Source of the DNA: Paragonimus skrjabini miyazakii
Taxonomy: Eukaryota > Platyhelminthes > Trematoda > Plagiorchiida > Troglotrematidae
Direction: 5' to 3'
DNA: 64,000 nucleotides
NCBI GenBank assembly: GCA_014338405.1
Contig: JTDE01000708.1
Coordinates: forward strand, 139,349-203,348
Made by a program: the position numbers and the translations under genes. Shown one piece after another: positions 46,373 to 57,459 of the stretch. Below the pieces are notes generated by a model. It was not told the DNA's origin, did no database searches, and was given only the letters and a program-made list of their open reading frames with translations. Within the stretch, counting starts at the first letter, position 1. Every line of letters starts with the position of its first letter.

Positions 46373-49300
46373 AGTGTCAAATTATTTGTTGGACTAGATA
46401 TTTGTGCTGTGGTTGCAAGCTTTGAAGGGTTTAGGCGACGATCATCTCGATCAGTAATTAAATCAAGGTGTTTTGTGCAGAGCGAAAGTAACATGCGGAT
46501 TAAAACCATGTGCATTACTACGAACATCTCGTTAGCTTGAGTAAAACTTGTGAATTTCAACAATGAATTTGGTGTATGTGTCATTCACACAGATGATGAT
46601 ATACAGCAGACCTTCAAACCATAGTTTGTTGAAAGACTGAAGAAATATATTTGGCTTCTAATCTGTTGTAATCATAGAGACCACAAGCTTTTATAGGCAT
46701 CCACCATCACAACAGTAAGATGTGCATCGAGGAAGTCAAACTGAAATCACATCATTCTCCCATGTAATTTTTAGAGTGGGTCATTTGGTGCAGACGAGAA
46801 ATATTGGTGAACCACAGAAACGACTCTTAATCTAGTTGAACAACCTTCATCATAGATGGGTACTGTGCTGGTTATTTTCATACACCCAAAAATATAGCGC
46901 CTCGTGGTCTATAAACGGTCATCCTGGAAGATAGAATTACCAAAATTTCACAAATGTAACTGTTCAATCAAGTTGGTTCGAAGTAGATTCGGCCTGTCTA
47001 GTGTGATTTTTCAGCAGATTCTACTGTCCCGACAATTACGATAAGGTATTTCATTTCTTCAGGAAGATATAATAGCTGATCAGAAGCCTTTGTAAAGGTG
47101 CAATCAACAGACTTGTAAAGTATGCTGCTCAACACAATTCTAACATGCTGAAGGAAAGAACTGAAATGTTGACTAGGGTGCGCGCAATTCCTGACTGATT
47201 CGTCTACCTCTGCGATATCTACCGTAGGTGGTGTAGTCGTGCTCACTTGTGAATAGCATACCGAATCACCAGTGTGTGGCTATTCTACGGTCAAGTCCTG
47301 TGTAGATATTTTTCATGATGAATCTATGTTCATGAACTATGCAGCATCCATAATCTTGCCAAAAAATTCATTGCCATGAACTGCTAACCGGTCTTTTTTG
47401 AGCCAAAAGTGTTTACATTCATGAATGATTTGTCCTGTTTAAGCTCACCACCTTCCTATGACTGAGGAGATCTCTTTAAATAAGTATACTACATGTTGAA
47501 AGTTCATATCCGTTCTTGTTGAGAATGTTCAAACTCTTCCGATTGTTGTATCAACAAGTAAACTTCAGCTTACTGGTCATGTATCTCACCATTGAACAGA
47601 AACTTATAACAACAGATACTTCAGTGAAACAGACAGAAGTAACTTCTTTATTAACATCATGGTTGAACCCGAAATTTTCGTCAAAATGACCATCTTTCAG
47701 CCTGGGATGGGATTTGAGGGAAGCGAGTTTGCTGAGATAAGTTCAAAAAGCTTCGCTTCTCATTGTTTCTTTTCACTCAGTGCTTGTTTCACAATAAGTA
47801 AGCAAGTCCATCCTCTCATCGCTAATGATTTTTTCTTCCATCCCGCCTCCCAGTGTGGGAGAACAGGTTAACTAAGTGTGTGAGATAAATGGTGATTTTT
47901 AAGCTACCTGAAGCCAGTTTCAAGTGCGAAACATTTAGAACGGCTCACTTAGTTGAAAGCTAGTTTTTATGAGGTGCATTCATCTCTCACATCTTCGTCA
48001 GTCTCATAAAATGCATCATAAACACTACAGAAATATGACCTAAAAACGAAAAAAACTGTTAACTAAAGCAAGACATTTCAGGTCTACATGTTCATTAAGA
48101 TAACGGCAGTCTTAGATTCACAGTTTGTTGTCTTGTTCACACATTCGTAACTGATGTTTGGCCATCTGAAATCGACAACTCCTACTTTACTCACTAGCAG
48201 TTTGAAGCCAGTTTTGAATCTACACAATAGTCAGGTGTTTTGTAATCAGCGCAGAAAACTTACAAAAAGGTTAATCGATTCGCTTGTTCGATTGAGACAT
48301 ACTTTTGGTGATCAATCACCAAAATGTTCAGTTATTCTTACGTGAAGCAGCCGGTCAATTCTGATTGTTTATATATACCCCAACAACAAGTAAAACGATA
48401 AATTATGTGAGGGGCGGAAACTGAGGTTGCCTCCATTCATTGATGGTGGCAGTAAGTTTTTGATTTCAGTCAACAAAATCTGCTCGGCAGCGCAGTAAAT
48501 TTCCTTAATCATGACCTTGAGTCCTCGAATTATCCATAGCAGCAATTTGGCTCTTTTAAAAGACATATTGGAAAACCAATGTTTCCATGTCACGGTTGTC
48601 ATTGGTTTTTTGTGTTTTACTCTATTCGCTTGTCGCTTTTTTGATAAGCGAGAGTAAGTATTTGATTATAAAGTATTTGTGTGAATTCTGTCTTCTTCAT
48701 CAATTATGCCCGTGTTACGAATAGTCCAAAATCTTTAAAGAATTGTTTTTAACAAGACTCGTTTATGGCAATTGCTGTAAAAAATCATGCGATTCATCTC
48801 CAGCTTCTTCTATGTTGGATTGTTACACACAAAAACCCCGAATATCCTATGTATTCATAAGTGCGAGAAGTACAAATGAAGAGAATAAGCAACTTCTCTT
48901 TTCTGACAGTTTTGAAGTATTTGTACATGAGAAACTTGCATGTTTCACGTTTGCGACTGTTGAGAGTAGATGAAATGTTAACATATCGCAGTATATGTCT
49001 TTTTTTCTGCCCTATTTGTACGTTATTTATTTTGCATCTTTTGTAAACGACGAGGGTGAATTCATCTCAGAAAATGTTCATGTAAAATGCATGAGGCCTA
49101 TGCAACGCTGATTTCACACACAGTGAACAAGGTATGTGAATCGATCAAACTAAACTAATGCAGAATTCGGAAAGTAAACAAGACAGATAAGGAAATGCAG
49201 AAAATCTGAATAAAGATCATACCGGACGTTCGCGTGTGCATGTATCTGTTTTCATGTCCATATCTAGTGCTCGAGCTTGTAGTAACCTATAAAATTTACT

Positions 49301-49484
49301 TATAGCCTGGTCTAAATTTCCACATTCACGTTATTCACCGTACTGGGTTACCATGATCACAATTGCTGGTTAGTTGTCAAAGGATAGATACCCCTAGTCA
49401 AATTGAAAAATGTGATGTTATTTTCTCAAGTGAACCTTGAACAAAACAAACAATATCAATAGTTCTACAATTGCAGTGCCCATT
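46373..49484. other. unassigned DNA
   Basis: No supported gene. Frames up to 82 codons without motifs. It contains one copy of repeat C (48935-49012) and the 28-bp shared word at 49132-49159. Confidence 0.4.
48935..49012 (+). repeat. short interspersed motif (repeat C)
   Basis: CTTGCATGTTTCACGTTTGC, GACTGTTGAGAGTAGATGAA and ATGTTAACATATCGCAG match 59626-59704 over about 78 bases and 35528-35595 over part of it. Orientation is the same in all three. Confidence 0.6.
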
Positions 49485-49735
49485 AGTGGCGTTTGTTGAT
49501 TCCAGCGTGAAATGTTTGAGAATTACCCCCCTCCTCGGAATAGTCGATTTCCTTGTTCATTTATAGGATTCCTTATGAGACAGTGAGATAGATGTGTTGA
49601 CTGAGTCCGAATGTAAAATCTCCAAGTTCCTGCCTTGACTTCATAACGGAGTTGGTAGGGTGCTTGCCGCGTTTGAGCATGGTACTTCTGTCTCTTGCTT
49701 GAATCCAGCTAAATCAATTGAGTCACTTCTAAATA
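49485..49735 (+). mobile_element. SINE-A copy
   Basis: GTGGCGTTTGTTGATTCCAG, GGATTCCTTATGAGACAGTG, CCGAATGTAAAATCTCCAAG, then GGTAGGGTGCTTGCCGCGTT and GAGCATGGTACTTCTGTCTC mark the tRNA-like region. The B box is altered to GCTTGAATCC and the tail is cut after CACTTCTAAAT. The 5' half is well preserved. Confidence 0.85.
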
Positions 49736-50235
49736 TTGACAACACTATTTTTAGCGATCACAAAAAGCATGGCATGTAATGAAGTTTCAATACTGTTAAA
49801 ACGAAATCCATGCATAAAGTTAACTTCAAATATATAACCAGATAAGTAATCGTACAATAACTGCAATAAATAGGGTAGATCTCTTGATTTCCAAGGCAAG
49901 CACAAGTTTGCCACTGATTTCAATTGAACACACAAGGTTGACCTTTATTTCCAGATCGGGGCGTCTTCCGTGGACTAGTAAACGAGCTTATCTCTGCCAC
50001 ATAATCACACGAACTGCGTTCAACTGGACTGTATCCCTAATATCTGGCACATATTCCGTGACTGTATTGCTGTGGCTACGGTCATGGGAGGTCAATAAAC
50101 ATTTCCCCTCAAGCGATAAGCGTCACTCCGTGTAATCAATAAACGCTAATACGTGGTCTCAGTGATAACAGTAAGTTGGTTTAGATTTGTCATCCGATGA
50201 CAGGTAATTTTTGAAAACGGAAAGGATCATTATTT
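49736..50235. other. unassigned DNA
   Basis: Short frames only. The pair of opposed frames at 49729-49935 and 49884-50135 shows no motif. Confidence 0.4.
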
Positions 50236-50239
50236 AACT

Positions 50240-50896
50240 GAACAGATAATGACCGATGCTCCAGCAGGGTGTGTTTTTATAACATTGGTCTCCAAGGGAA
50301 GCTTTGCCAATGAAAACGTCATCGTCCTTGTGGGGGAAGGAAACGGATACGTTCAGCTTTGACGCTGTATCAATTATTGTTCTTGCTACTGAGTAGCTGA
50401 GAACCTCTTGGCCGTCGTTAATATTTCGTCAACAGTGTTACCGACAGCAAAATAGGTTATTTGAGCACCTGAACGCCGACCACGTGGACGGTGCAGGATG
50501 TACTCGCTGCTCCAATTGTAGCGTGACTGGCGTAATCCGGAGAAGGTGAATATCAAGTCGTGTAATCATTGGCTACCGAAGCTCTCATAGTGATAGGATC
50601 CCGCGGTAGGCTTGTGTTTAGTAAATGTCCCGGAAAACTGTCCCATCTGTGACTGTATACCACCCAGTTTCCCCCTGGAATTGTGACTGTCCTTAGTTGG
50701 CATGGCCCCATGTTTACTCAACCATTCTTCTCACTGCCATACCGATTCATTGAGGTCCTGCTGTGCAATCTCGTCAAATGTTGAAAACATTTTGTTCGAA
50801 TCTCAAAGCATTAGCCTTCAGTTGTGGAATAATTTGTACCAAAACGTTGTGCAGTGGATAATCACGTCGAAGGAGTGATCATTCCAACACTGTAAT
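50240..50896 (-). pseudogene. probable decayed gypsy gag region
   Basis: This lies directly downstream (minus strand) of the gag start. Frames are badly broken. A segment containing GAMPTKDSHNSRGKLGG and, further down, a possible protease-like IDTASKL (about 50388) fit the gag-to-protease order. No zinc-knuckle is legible and the match is weak. The assignment rests mainly on position beside the gag start and LTR. Confidence 0.35.
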
Positions 50897-51028
50897 CTAC
50901 CTCGGCGCTGAACTATGTTGAACTGTCATTTTCTGCGCCATGACGTCAATCATCTTCAACTGAGTAGCTTCGTATTGTTCATACTGCTGCTTAAGAAGCT
51001 CCTGAGCTTCCTCAAGTGATAACGACAT
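50897..51028 (-). pseudogene. Ty3/gypsy gag N-terminus
   Basis: The minus-strand frame from ATG at 51028 opens 43 codons, beginning MSLSLEEAQELLKQ and continuing YEQYEATQLKMIDVMAQKM before a stop. The heptad-like Glu/Gln/Leu pattern predicts a short coiled coil of the kind found at the start of gag in flatworm gypsy elements. The ATG lies about 30 bases inside the LTR edge with a primer-binding-like segment between, which is the normal gypsy layout. The frame ends early, so gag is truncated or frameshifted. Confidence 0.6.
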
Positions 51029-51039
51029 GATGAGAATGA

Positions 51040-51061
51040 TTTGACACTGTCCATCGCCAAA
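51040..51061 (-). promoter_or_regulatory. primer-binding-site-like segment
   Basis: Immediately after the LTR end (minus strand ...TATAACA) comes TTTGGCGATGGACAGTGTCA. A TGGCGA-type start right after an LTR is what a tRNA-primed minus-strand start would look like. The tRNA was not identified. Confidence 0.45.
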
Positions 51062-51565
51062 TGTTATAACCCGACCAGTCGTGCGGAATCAGAACACGAG
51101 ACTCGAGAGCGTACACTGAAATTCTGCCACTCAGTGGGTAACCAAAACGAATGTGTAACGTTACCTATAAACATGACCATTCTGACAAACAACCAATCAG
51201 AAAGCAGAAACCTATTGATCCGTAACAATGACCACGTTGAAGTAGCGATTATTCCAACCCTGTGAAATATCTCGGCGTTATGTGGCCAAAGCCCACTTTG
51301 GGTGAATTGTGGATAACAAGAATGGTTGGACGAGCCATGGCACACTGAAATCGGAAAAACAGGCGAGAAATGGCCAACAAAACCGATGACAGAAAACGTC
51401 AGCTACACGCAAAAAACCAGACGGAAATGCACATAATTTGCAAGTAGAAACCACAGTCGCGCTGTGGACTGAAGTTTTGACACATAAACGCGAGCGCACG
51501 CATGGCGTGAGAACATGTGAATCGGATAATAAAGATTTTGTTTTAGTGAACGACGTTTTGTTACG
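51062..51565 (-). mobile_element. Ty3/gypsy LTR (about 504 bp)
   Basis: On the minus strand the block begins with CGTAACAAAACG (probably a mutated TG start) and ends TTATAACA. It is followed by the primer-binding-like segment and gag. A second LTR was not found, so boundaries rest on one copy. A stretch near 51229-51283 resembles 50862-50925 (GTTGGAATAATCGCTACTTC against GTTGGAATGATCACTCCTTC), an internal duplication or a second LTR fragment. Frames through the LTR are not genes. Confidence 0.6.
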
Positions 51566-51682
51566 GTTGGTCTGCTGATGAACTTGAAAACGGAGTACTT
51601 GTGTGACCTAATACCTTTGTTTTAGAACCTCCCTAAACTGCTTTTCTGAATACGGAGTCTCGTTGAAACACGACTGACAAGG

Positions 51683-51880
51683 GTGTTGGCAGTGTTATCC
51701 TCTTCTCCCGTACAGAATCACTTTGAGGCGCAGCGTATAATTTTCGACCAAGCTCCTCGGAATTGTTTCATGACAGTAAAAATCGGACGGTCAACTAAAA
51801 AGTCGTCGGTTGCGAGCGCATATTTTGTCGAGTTGAAGACAGAATTATCAAACGACGATATTATTTCCAATTTTTCATAG
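51683..51880 (+). pseudogene. candidate FHA-domain fragment, SLMAP-like
   Basis: The plus frame reads VLAVLSSSPVQNHFEAQRII, then FDQAPRNCFM, TVKIGRSTKKSS and VASAYFVELK before a stop at 51880. The pattern AVL...HPFE-RRI-FD-P-VKIGRS is how the FHA domain of SLMAP-type proteins begins, with the IGRS loop as its signature. The following block (usually DCKVLSRNHA) is replaced by unrelated residues. There is no ATG at the expected position (TTG stands there), so this is either an exon with odd borders or a retro-pseudogene fragment. An AG acceptor (TTCTCCCGTACAG) precedes NHFEAQ. It sits 120 bp from a gypsy LTR. Confidence 0.4.
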
Positions 51881-53380
51881 ACCAAAACACAGGGTTATCG
51901 GAATGCTGATCTGTCCACGCTTCACAGTGAGGTGACTGATTTCATACCTTTTTGAGGAGAATAATCGAATTGTAACAGTGAGCGAGTGGAGGACGCCCTC
52001 TGAATGGAACGATTTATGTTCACGGCGGTTATTCAGAATAAATGGCAATATGAACCAGAGCATCTGGCGAAAGTCCATCTTGCAAGTAACACATTATGAT
52101 CCAGACTGTTACGAATTAAGTTGGGGTATTAGTTAAACTCAACGCCTGTTACGCTGACAGGTTAGAATGAACCCATTTGCTTTGCTGGTATGGTTCTGAA
52201 TACCACAAGGTACTCTATAAAAATAAATTCGTTGTTTGTTCATCATGTATATAAATCATATTTCGCTCGTACTTTTGCACTTCACATTACTCAGAAAGCT
52301 TGATATTCATCTGTTCATTGTTGACTGTGAATGTCTCAACACTTCGGTAATGCGGTATGCAAAATTACCCACTGGATATGTATCGGTAGGTTAACATTAC
52401 AGTGCTCCTCACAGTCCACATCTACATCCAATCCCAGAAATATTGACCCACTGAATCCGTAATTCTAACAAATGCACAATATTGAACCTGGAGTCAGGCA
52501 TGCGTTGCTTGATAGATGCACCTCCATGCAGCAACGCCGTATTGAGGGTGGACAGAGTTATTAGTTGACACACAAAAACTATATAGCGAGCAGTACGGAT
52601 TCTAGGACAACACACTATGGTAGAAATGGATACTGCCAGAGAAAGAAGTGAACAACCTCCGTTCCGGCTGCATATGGTAATCTAGCAGGAAGGTCATAAC
52701 TATAACCAATAAGGTATGCGTAGTACTCATTAGACTCGTATTGAAGACATGCACGAGACTTCTCTTAAAATACCTAACGTGAAGGTGAATTGCACGAAAG
52801 AGACAACAACGGGACTGTTAACTCCTGACACATTAGTTGACGTCATGTTTTACTGTTATTTTAATGGAATATGTAAATAACTCCCGGTAAATAAACTGAC
52901 TAGACTAAGCAGCACTGAGTATACTGTGTCCATTTAAAGGCAGTCTGCTACTTCATGATTGGGTTTGTTTCCAGTCCTGTTCTGTTTATTCACAAGTTGT
53001 CCGCATGGAACTGTCAACATCTACATCTCCAAAGCTTGTGACAATGTATAAAATCTCTCGAAAATTGCCAGGGTTAAATATTTACTAGATTCTTGCATCC
53101 TTTTCCGTTACTTCTCACCAGATGGTGAGGGACTTTGACACAGTTGACTGCGTCGTGGAATTATCAACTGCTTGCCAGTGAAACGTGACTAGCGTTCAGC
53201 GCTGACCTAGATTAATCCATTCCCTATAATAAGGCAGTTTTTCCTTAATATATAAATTGTAAAATGGGTCTCCGTTGATGCAGCCCATTCAGAATGTATC
53301 CATTCATTTTGCGAGTGGACGCATCAAGGTCACAAAGAATACTATCCATAATATCGGTCTCACGTGGTCTTGTTGTTGTG
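51881..53380. other. unassigned DNA
   Basis: No supported feature. Frames up to 68 codons, without motifs. Confidence 0.4.
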
Positions 53381-53935
53381 TTATTATTGTTGATGATGGC
53401 TAGTAATATTATTGTTGTTAGTGTTATTATTGCAACCTGATCACTGCTGCGGTATTTCTCTGGACTTTATAGTCAGCCCCTTTGTTAGGGCGCCCTACCC
53501 TGTTTCCGTCCCCAGGCGCCTCCGCCGTGAGGAAGGAAAAAACGATTGACTTTGTCCTGGCTTGTGGACCTGCTCACAGCGGCCGAGAGGGTGACCTTGG
53601 CTAGTTTTTACCCGTCAGACTTTTTACTCCGTTGTGCCCATTAGTGACCCTAACTATTTTTTCCGATAAATATCCTTCTCTTTTTATTATTCGGAAATGT
53701 TCTTATGGCAGCTGCGCACCCTATGAGTATTTTTGTCCTTGCCACCTCGGTCGCACCCGTTTTGTAGCGGAACAAATCTTCCTATTTTGAACGCGTCTTT
53801 TGGATTGCCTTGGGAGCGAATACTGGACAGTCGCGGTACTATTCGGGACCGAGATTTTCGTGTGAATTATTATCGGGGCGAGAATCCGATTTTATCGAGC
53901 GTGCCACTATACTGAGATCAAACCAGCGTACCGTT
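53381..53935. repeat. GC-rich segment with a TTATTG-type simple repeat on its left
   Basis: 53381-53440 is a loose TTG/TTA array. 53460-53935 is clearly richer in GC and CpG than its surroundings (GGGCGCCCTACCC, CCAGGCGCCTCCGCCGTGAG) and has even composition with no long frame. A 60-codon frame (53733-53915) ends with NYYRGENPILSSVPLY. The abrupt composition change and the simple repeat at one edge suggest a LINE untranslated region or another mobile element, but I recognise no coding motif. Confidence 0.45.
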
Positions 53936-54039
53936 TAAGAGGGTTTACAACACCCTTCCAAGAAGAAGCAGTTGACTCGAGTCTCACGCTTGTTAAAGCT
54001 TATCAATACCGCATATTCTTGCGATGGCTTGTAGAAAAT

Positions 54040-54396
54040 TCCTAGTCTTGAGGTTATCGACTAGAGTTAACAGACAGTAAGTGTACCTTCTACTGAGACG
54101 TTCGGGTAACCTGAGTATTACTCACAAGCGAATGTGGCTAAGTGTTCATACATGATTATTTGGTCGTGCCTAATGTGGTACAGTGGTCAATACGGTTGCT
54201 TCATAAATGCGTGGTCGGAGTTTTAGTCCCGACCGTGACAAGAATATGCACCTGCGACAAGTTCTAACGAGAGTAAAACCCAAATATAGTGTTTCTTTTT
54301 GAAAGAGGTTGATCGGGAAGTTTATCTGAATGCGACAGCTGTGGGTGATGTTCAATTTCTGTAAAAACCAAAATCCTCTACTACTCATCAGTAATT
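54040..54396 (+). mobile_element. SINE-B, degenerate full-length copy, single-arm form
   Basis: 5' arm TTAACAGACAGTAAGTG, TTACTCACAAGCGAATGTGG and ATTTGGTCGTGCC, then an altered A box GGTACAGTGG, a B-box remnant GTTTTAGTCCCG, a ruined hammerhead region (GCACCTGCGACAAG, AAAACC, TAGTGTTTC), and the tail CCTCTACTACTCATCAGTAA. The antisense 72-codon frame is a shadow. Confidence 0.8.
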
Positions 54397-55149
54397 ATTT
54401 TTACTGTCAAGAGTGAAATGAAACCACTTCATCTGCTACTCTTCAGCTGAACAGTGCCAGTGTAGTGTGGTATCAACGATTTCACTCTGGTTTGTGAGAT
54501 TACCATCTTTTAGGAAAGCTAGATTATTGGTTCACCTTGTGAAACCGACAACGTCCCAACACCTCGGTTCCCACCGTATAAGGTGTGCATTCATAGACGA
54601 CCACTGAGAGGATAACTCAATTTTCTCACCGTAGCCATAATGGCGCATGGTTTGAATTGCGTGCCCGGTGTGCTTCACGTGATGAATATCAGTTGAACCT
54701 CGCTCAGACCAGTCCTGCTGAGAGTGAAACAAGCTTGACTGAGCCTCTATCGATCCGCTTCACAAGCACATCTTTGTTACCCAAACCGGTTGACTGCAAG
54801 AAAGGGAAGTAAACATAACCAATACCGTCCGTCGATCATCTTTTTTGTCTGGAGGCCCAGAATAAGCGTTTAATTAGGCAACCAATTAACAAACCGTTAA
54901 AATTATGTACTTACAATTCAGTCTATTATTGTTAAATACCTCAGCTTGTCAGATGTCACATTGTATTAACTACCACCTGTCGCTTCCCATTGTGCAGTTT
55001 CGATGTCAGTCTGACACTAATTGATCAGCGTCAGGATGTACAACGTTTGCACGTAGTTGATGACCGATAGGAGCACCACATGTGAATCAATGAAATTCAT
55101 TTACATTCCACCCACCCATCTCTTTCCTTCATTCCTCTTGTTTTCACAG
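54397..55149. other. unassigned DNA, intron-like
   Basis: No motif. The last stretch before 55150 is pyrimidine-rich (TTTCCTTCATTCCTCTTG, TTTTCACAG) and reads as the polypyrimidine tract and acceptor of the exon that follows. Confidence 0.45.
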
Positions 55150-55395
55150 TATACTTTGTCGATTGAACTGACGAAGCCGAATCGAAGTTTCATTGGTCGA
55201 CCTTTGGTCATTGTTCATGAGAGGCGCAGTTTCCCTTTGGACAATTTCGGACGTTATTTATACGAATATTTGGAGCCAGGCTCAACGCACAATCTTTTCT
55301 CGGGCAAGGTTGTGACTAAACGATTGAACACACGTGGAAAGCCTTGTAGTTCACAACCGGTGCGATTGCTGGGTCATGACTTTGACTACGATCAG
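55150..55395 (+). CDS. internal exon, DEG/ENaC-type ion channel extracellular domain
   Basis: This is the best host-gene signal in the window. A clean acceptor (TTGTTTTCACAG) and a consensus donor (CAG/GTGAGT) bracket exactly 82 open codons in phase 0. The protein reads TLSIELTKPN, RPLVIVHERRSFPLDN, YLEPGSTHNL, VVTKRLNTRGKPCSS, FDYDQ. The order (G)-LxVIVHE-x-SFP, then a PGSxH block, then V-x-RL-x-G-x-C is that of the finger and beta-ball region in degenerin/ENaC/ASIC and peptide-gated channels, just before the conserved cysteine-rich part. Composition is unlike the surrounding AT-rich DNA. The expected next block (C...C-x-CGC) was not found before 64 kb. A TM1-like exon lies on the same strand at 18.4 kb. 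The subunit type cannot be told from one exon. Confidence 0.6.
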
Positions 55396-57455
55396 GTGAG
55401 TGGGTCCTACAAACAGGTTTGCCTGCCCACACGATATTGAGTACAACGAAGTTGTTTGATTATGTTCAGTGTTTATCATCCGTCTGAGATTGAAGTAATA
55501 TCTACGTGGCGTACCTTACTGGGCTGATGTATTCAGTCAATCCTGTGCTGATTGACAAACTAGCTCGAATGGTAATTCACTTAAGTGGGTTTAGGAACAT
55601 CCCTATTACCTAAACTGAATCAGGCAATTCTGTTATATCTCCTATCACACTAACACAATTTTGGATTTCTCGTTAAAACAAATGGTAATGTACTTGTGAA
55701 TTTATGGTTAACATAAGATGTCGTTTTGAACACACGTGTCAGTTAGCTGCCACACTCACTGGTACCAAATTTCTTCCTAAGTTTTATTATTTATTTCAAC
55801 AAATTGATTCGATAATACGAAGCCTAACGGTTAGGAAAAATATTGTGAGTTGCAGTTTTTTCTATTATTGTGGTCACATTCTGACAATCAACAATTGTTG
55901 CGTGTGGGAAAATGTGCTGTTAAGTGGTTTTTCATTAGATAAACTATCTATCTTAATTTGGAAGTTTAGACAGGTACCCAGTTCTTCTTTGTCAATGATT
56001 AATAGCAAACTATTTAAAGAAAAATTGAGCATACTCCTCAACTTCTCGTGGCTTTTATATGTTGAACAAATGTTCTCGTGACTCACTTAGGAAATGGGAG
56101 GTACTAGACTTCAGGATTAATCGTGTTTGAGCTGATCAGTGATGCATAGTTAATAACTAAACTGTGATCAACTTTGTGTGATGTTCAGTTTCAGTCAATC
56201 CAAATGTCGGAACACTAATCAGTAATCAACCTGATACACCTGTTAATTTCAAGGTTACCTACCCCTCCCCTTCCAAGTGCCTAAACGAGTACCATGGAAC
56301 AACTTTTCCGTAATATTTCACCTTGAAGTAGTTCATCCACGAGACATCTTTTCAGGAGCACTTGAGCGACTAAAATAGAGCCAAAACCAATCAAATTGCC
56401 GTGAATACATACATGAGTGAGTGGTTTCCGTAGTACCGTTTCGTTCCATATCATATCGTCCATTGAGTTTCGGAGTGCGCTCCGTGGTCACTTAACCGTT
56501 TTCACCACCATACGGAAAAATATCTCAACAGAACTTAAAAGATTCTAACTACATATAAAAACGTCTGTCATTTACTTGTCGAAAGACCTACTTTTCGGTA
56601 GCCTTTTTCACTTGTTTGCGAATCAGGCACAGACAGACGCATGCATCGGGGCATGATTTTCCAAAAAGAAACATCCATCTAGTGCACTGACTGTAAATTC
56701 CTAGGAAAAAGCTGTGATTGCACAAAACTGTAAACTTTATTGGTTAGAATGACTTTACTAGAGAATGACTTATCTGGGGCTGACTTAGGTCGATATATTT
56801 TGTCTGAGGGATGGATTGTTCAGTGGAATCACAGCCTCGGGATACAATTTTACAGAATGGTGCTTGTGTAGCAACCTGGTTCGGAAAGCCGTAACCACTT
56901 AACTATTCAAGGTTTAGAGATGAGACTTGTTGGACTGAATGTCGTTAGATCGAAAGTGTGACTTAGAGGAAACGTTTGGGTTCATTGGACCACGTCAATA
57001 ATAACCGTTAGTGTGCGGAGGTGTGGTAGTTGACTTTTAAGCGGAGTTTGTCTTTGGTTTTACTGTTCTGTTTGCTATTCATCTGCTTTTCATTATAATA
57101 ACAGAGTATAGCTTGGGCAAGTAGCGAAAGCATGTACGTATCGAGGTCCGTAACGAGTAATCCAGAGAAAACTAATTCGTGGATAGTGCGATCTTTTTTT
57201 GTAAAGATCACAAGAAAATCAAAGGCTACAGAACATGGGGTGGTAGGAAATTAACGGAAAATAATAAGATGGCAGGCTGAGAGAACAGAACCACAAACTA
57301 CAAAACCAATTGAACATACAACAGGCCGTAAGTAATTACTAGCATCGGTAGGAGAACGAGTGGAATTCCACCTCACCGGAATGAATGTAGTAATACTCTC
57401 ACCTTATGGATTGATGTGCCTATGAGGTTACTATAACACACTCTGATGCGATGTT
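55396..57455. other. unassigned DNA, intron-like
   Basis: The plus frame 55704-56081 (125 codons) is rich in Leu, Phe, Ser and Ile and has no domain, so it looks like an AT-rich chance frame. A SINE-B tail fragment lies at 56160-56228. No other feature was seen. Confidence 0.4.
56160..56228 (+). repeat. SINE-B 3' tail fragment
   Basis: TGATCAACTTTGTGTGATGT, TCAGTTTCAGTCAATCC and ACACTAATCAGTAATCAACC correspond to the last part of SINE-B, diverged in the CTACTACTCATCAGTAAT end. Confidence 0.55.
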
Positions 57456-57459
57456 GCAG

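Noticed and set aside
51570..51595. Hammerhead at the gypsy LTR edge (CTGATGA, then GAAA)
   Set aside because: Only four bases separate the boxes, so no stem II is possible, and stems I and III are absent.
55704..56081. 125-codon plus-strand frame after the DEG/ENaC-like exon
   Set aside because: Composition is typical of AT-rich chance frames, it starts far from any acceptor of quality, and it lacks the cysteine-rich pattern expected next in a channel.
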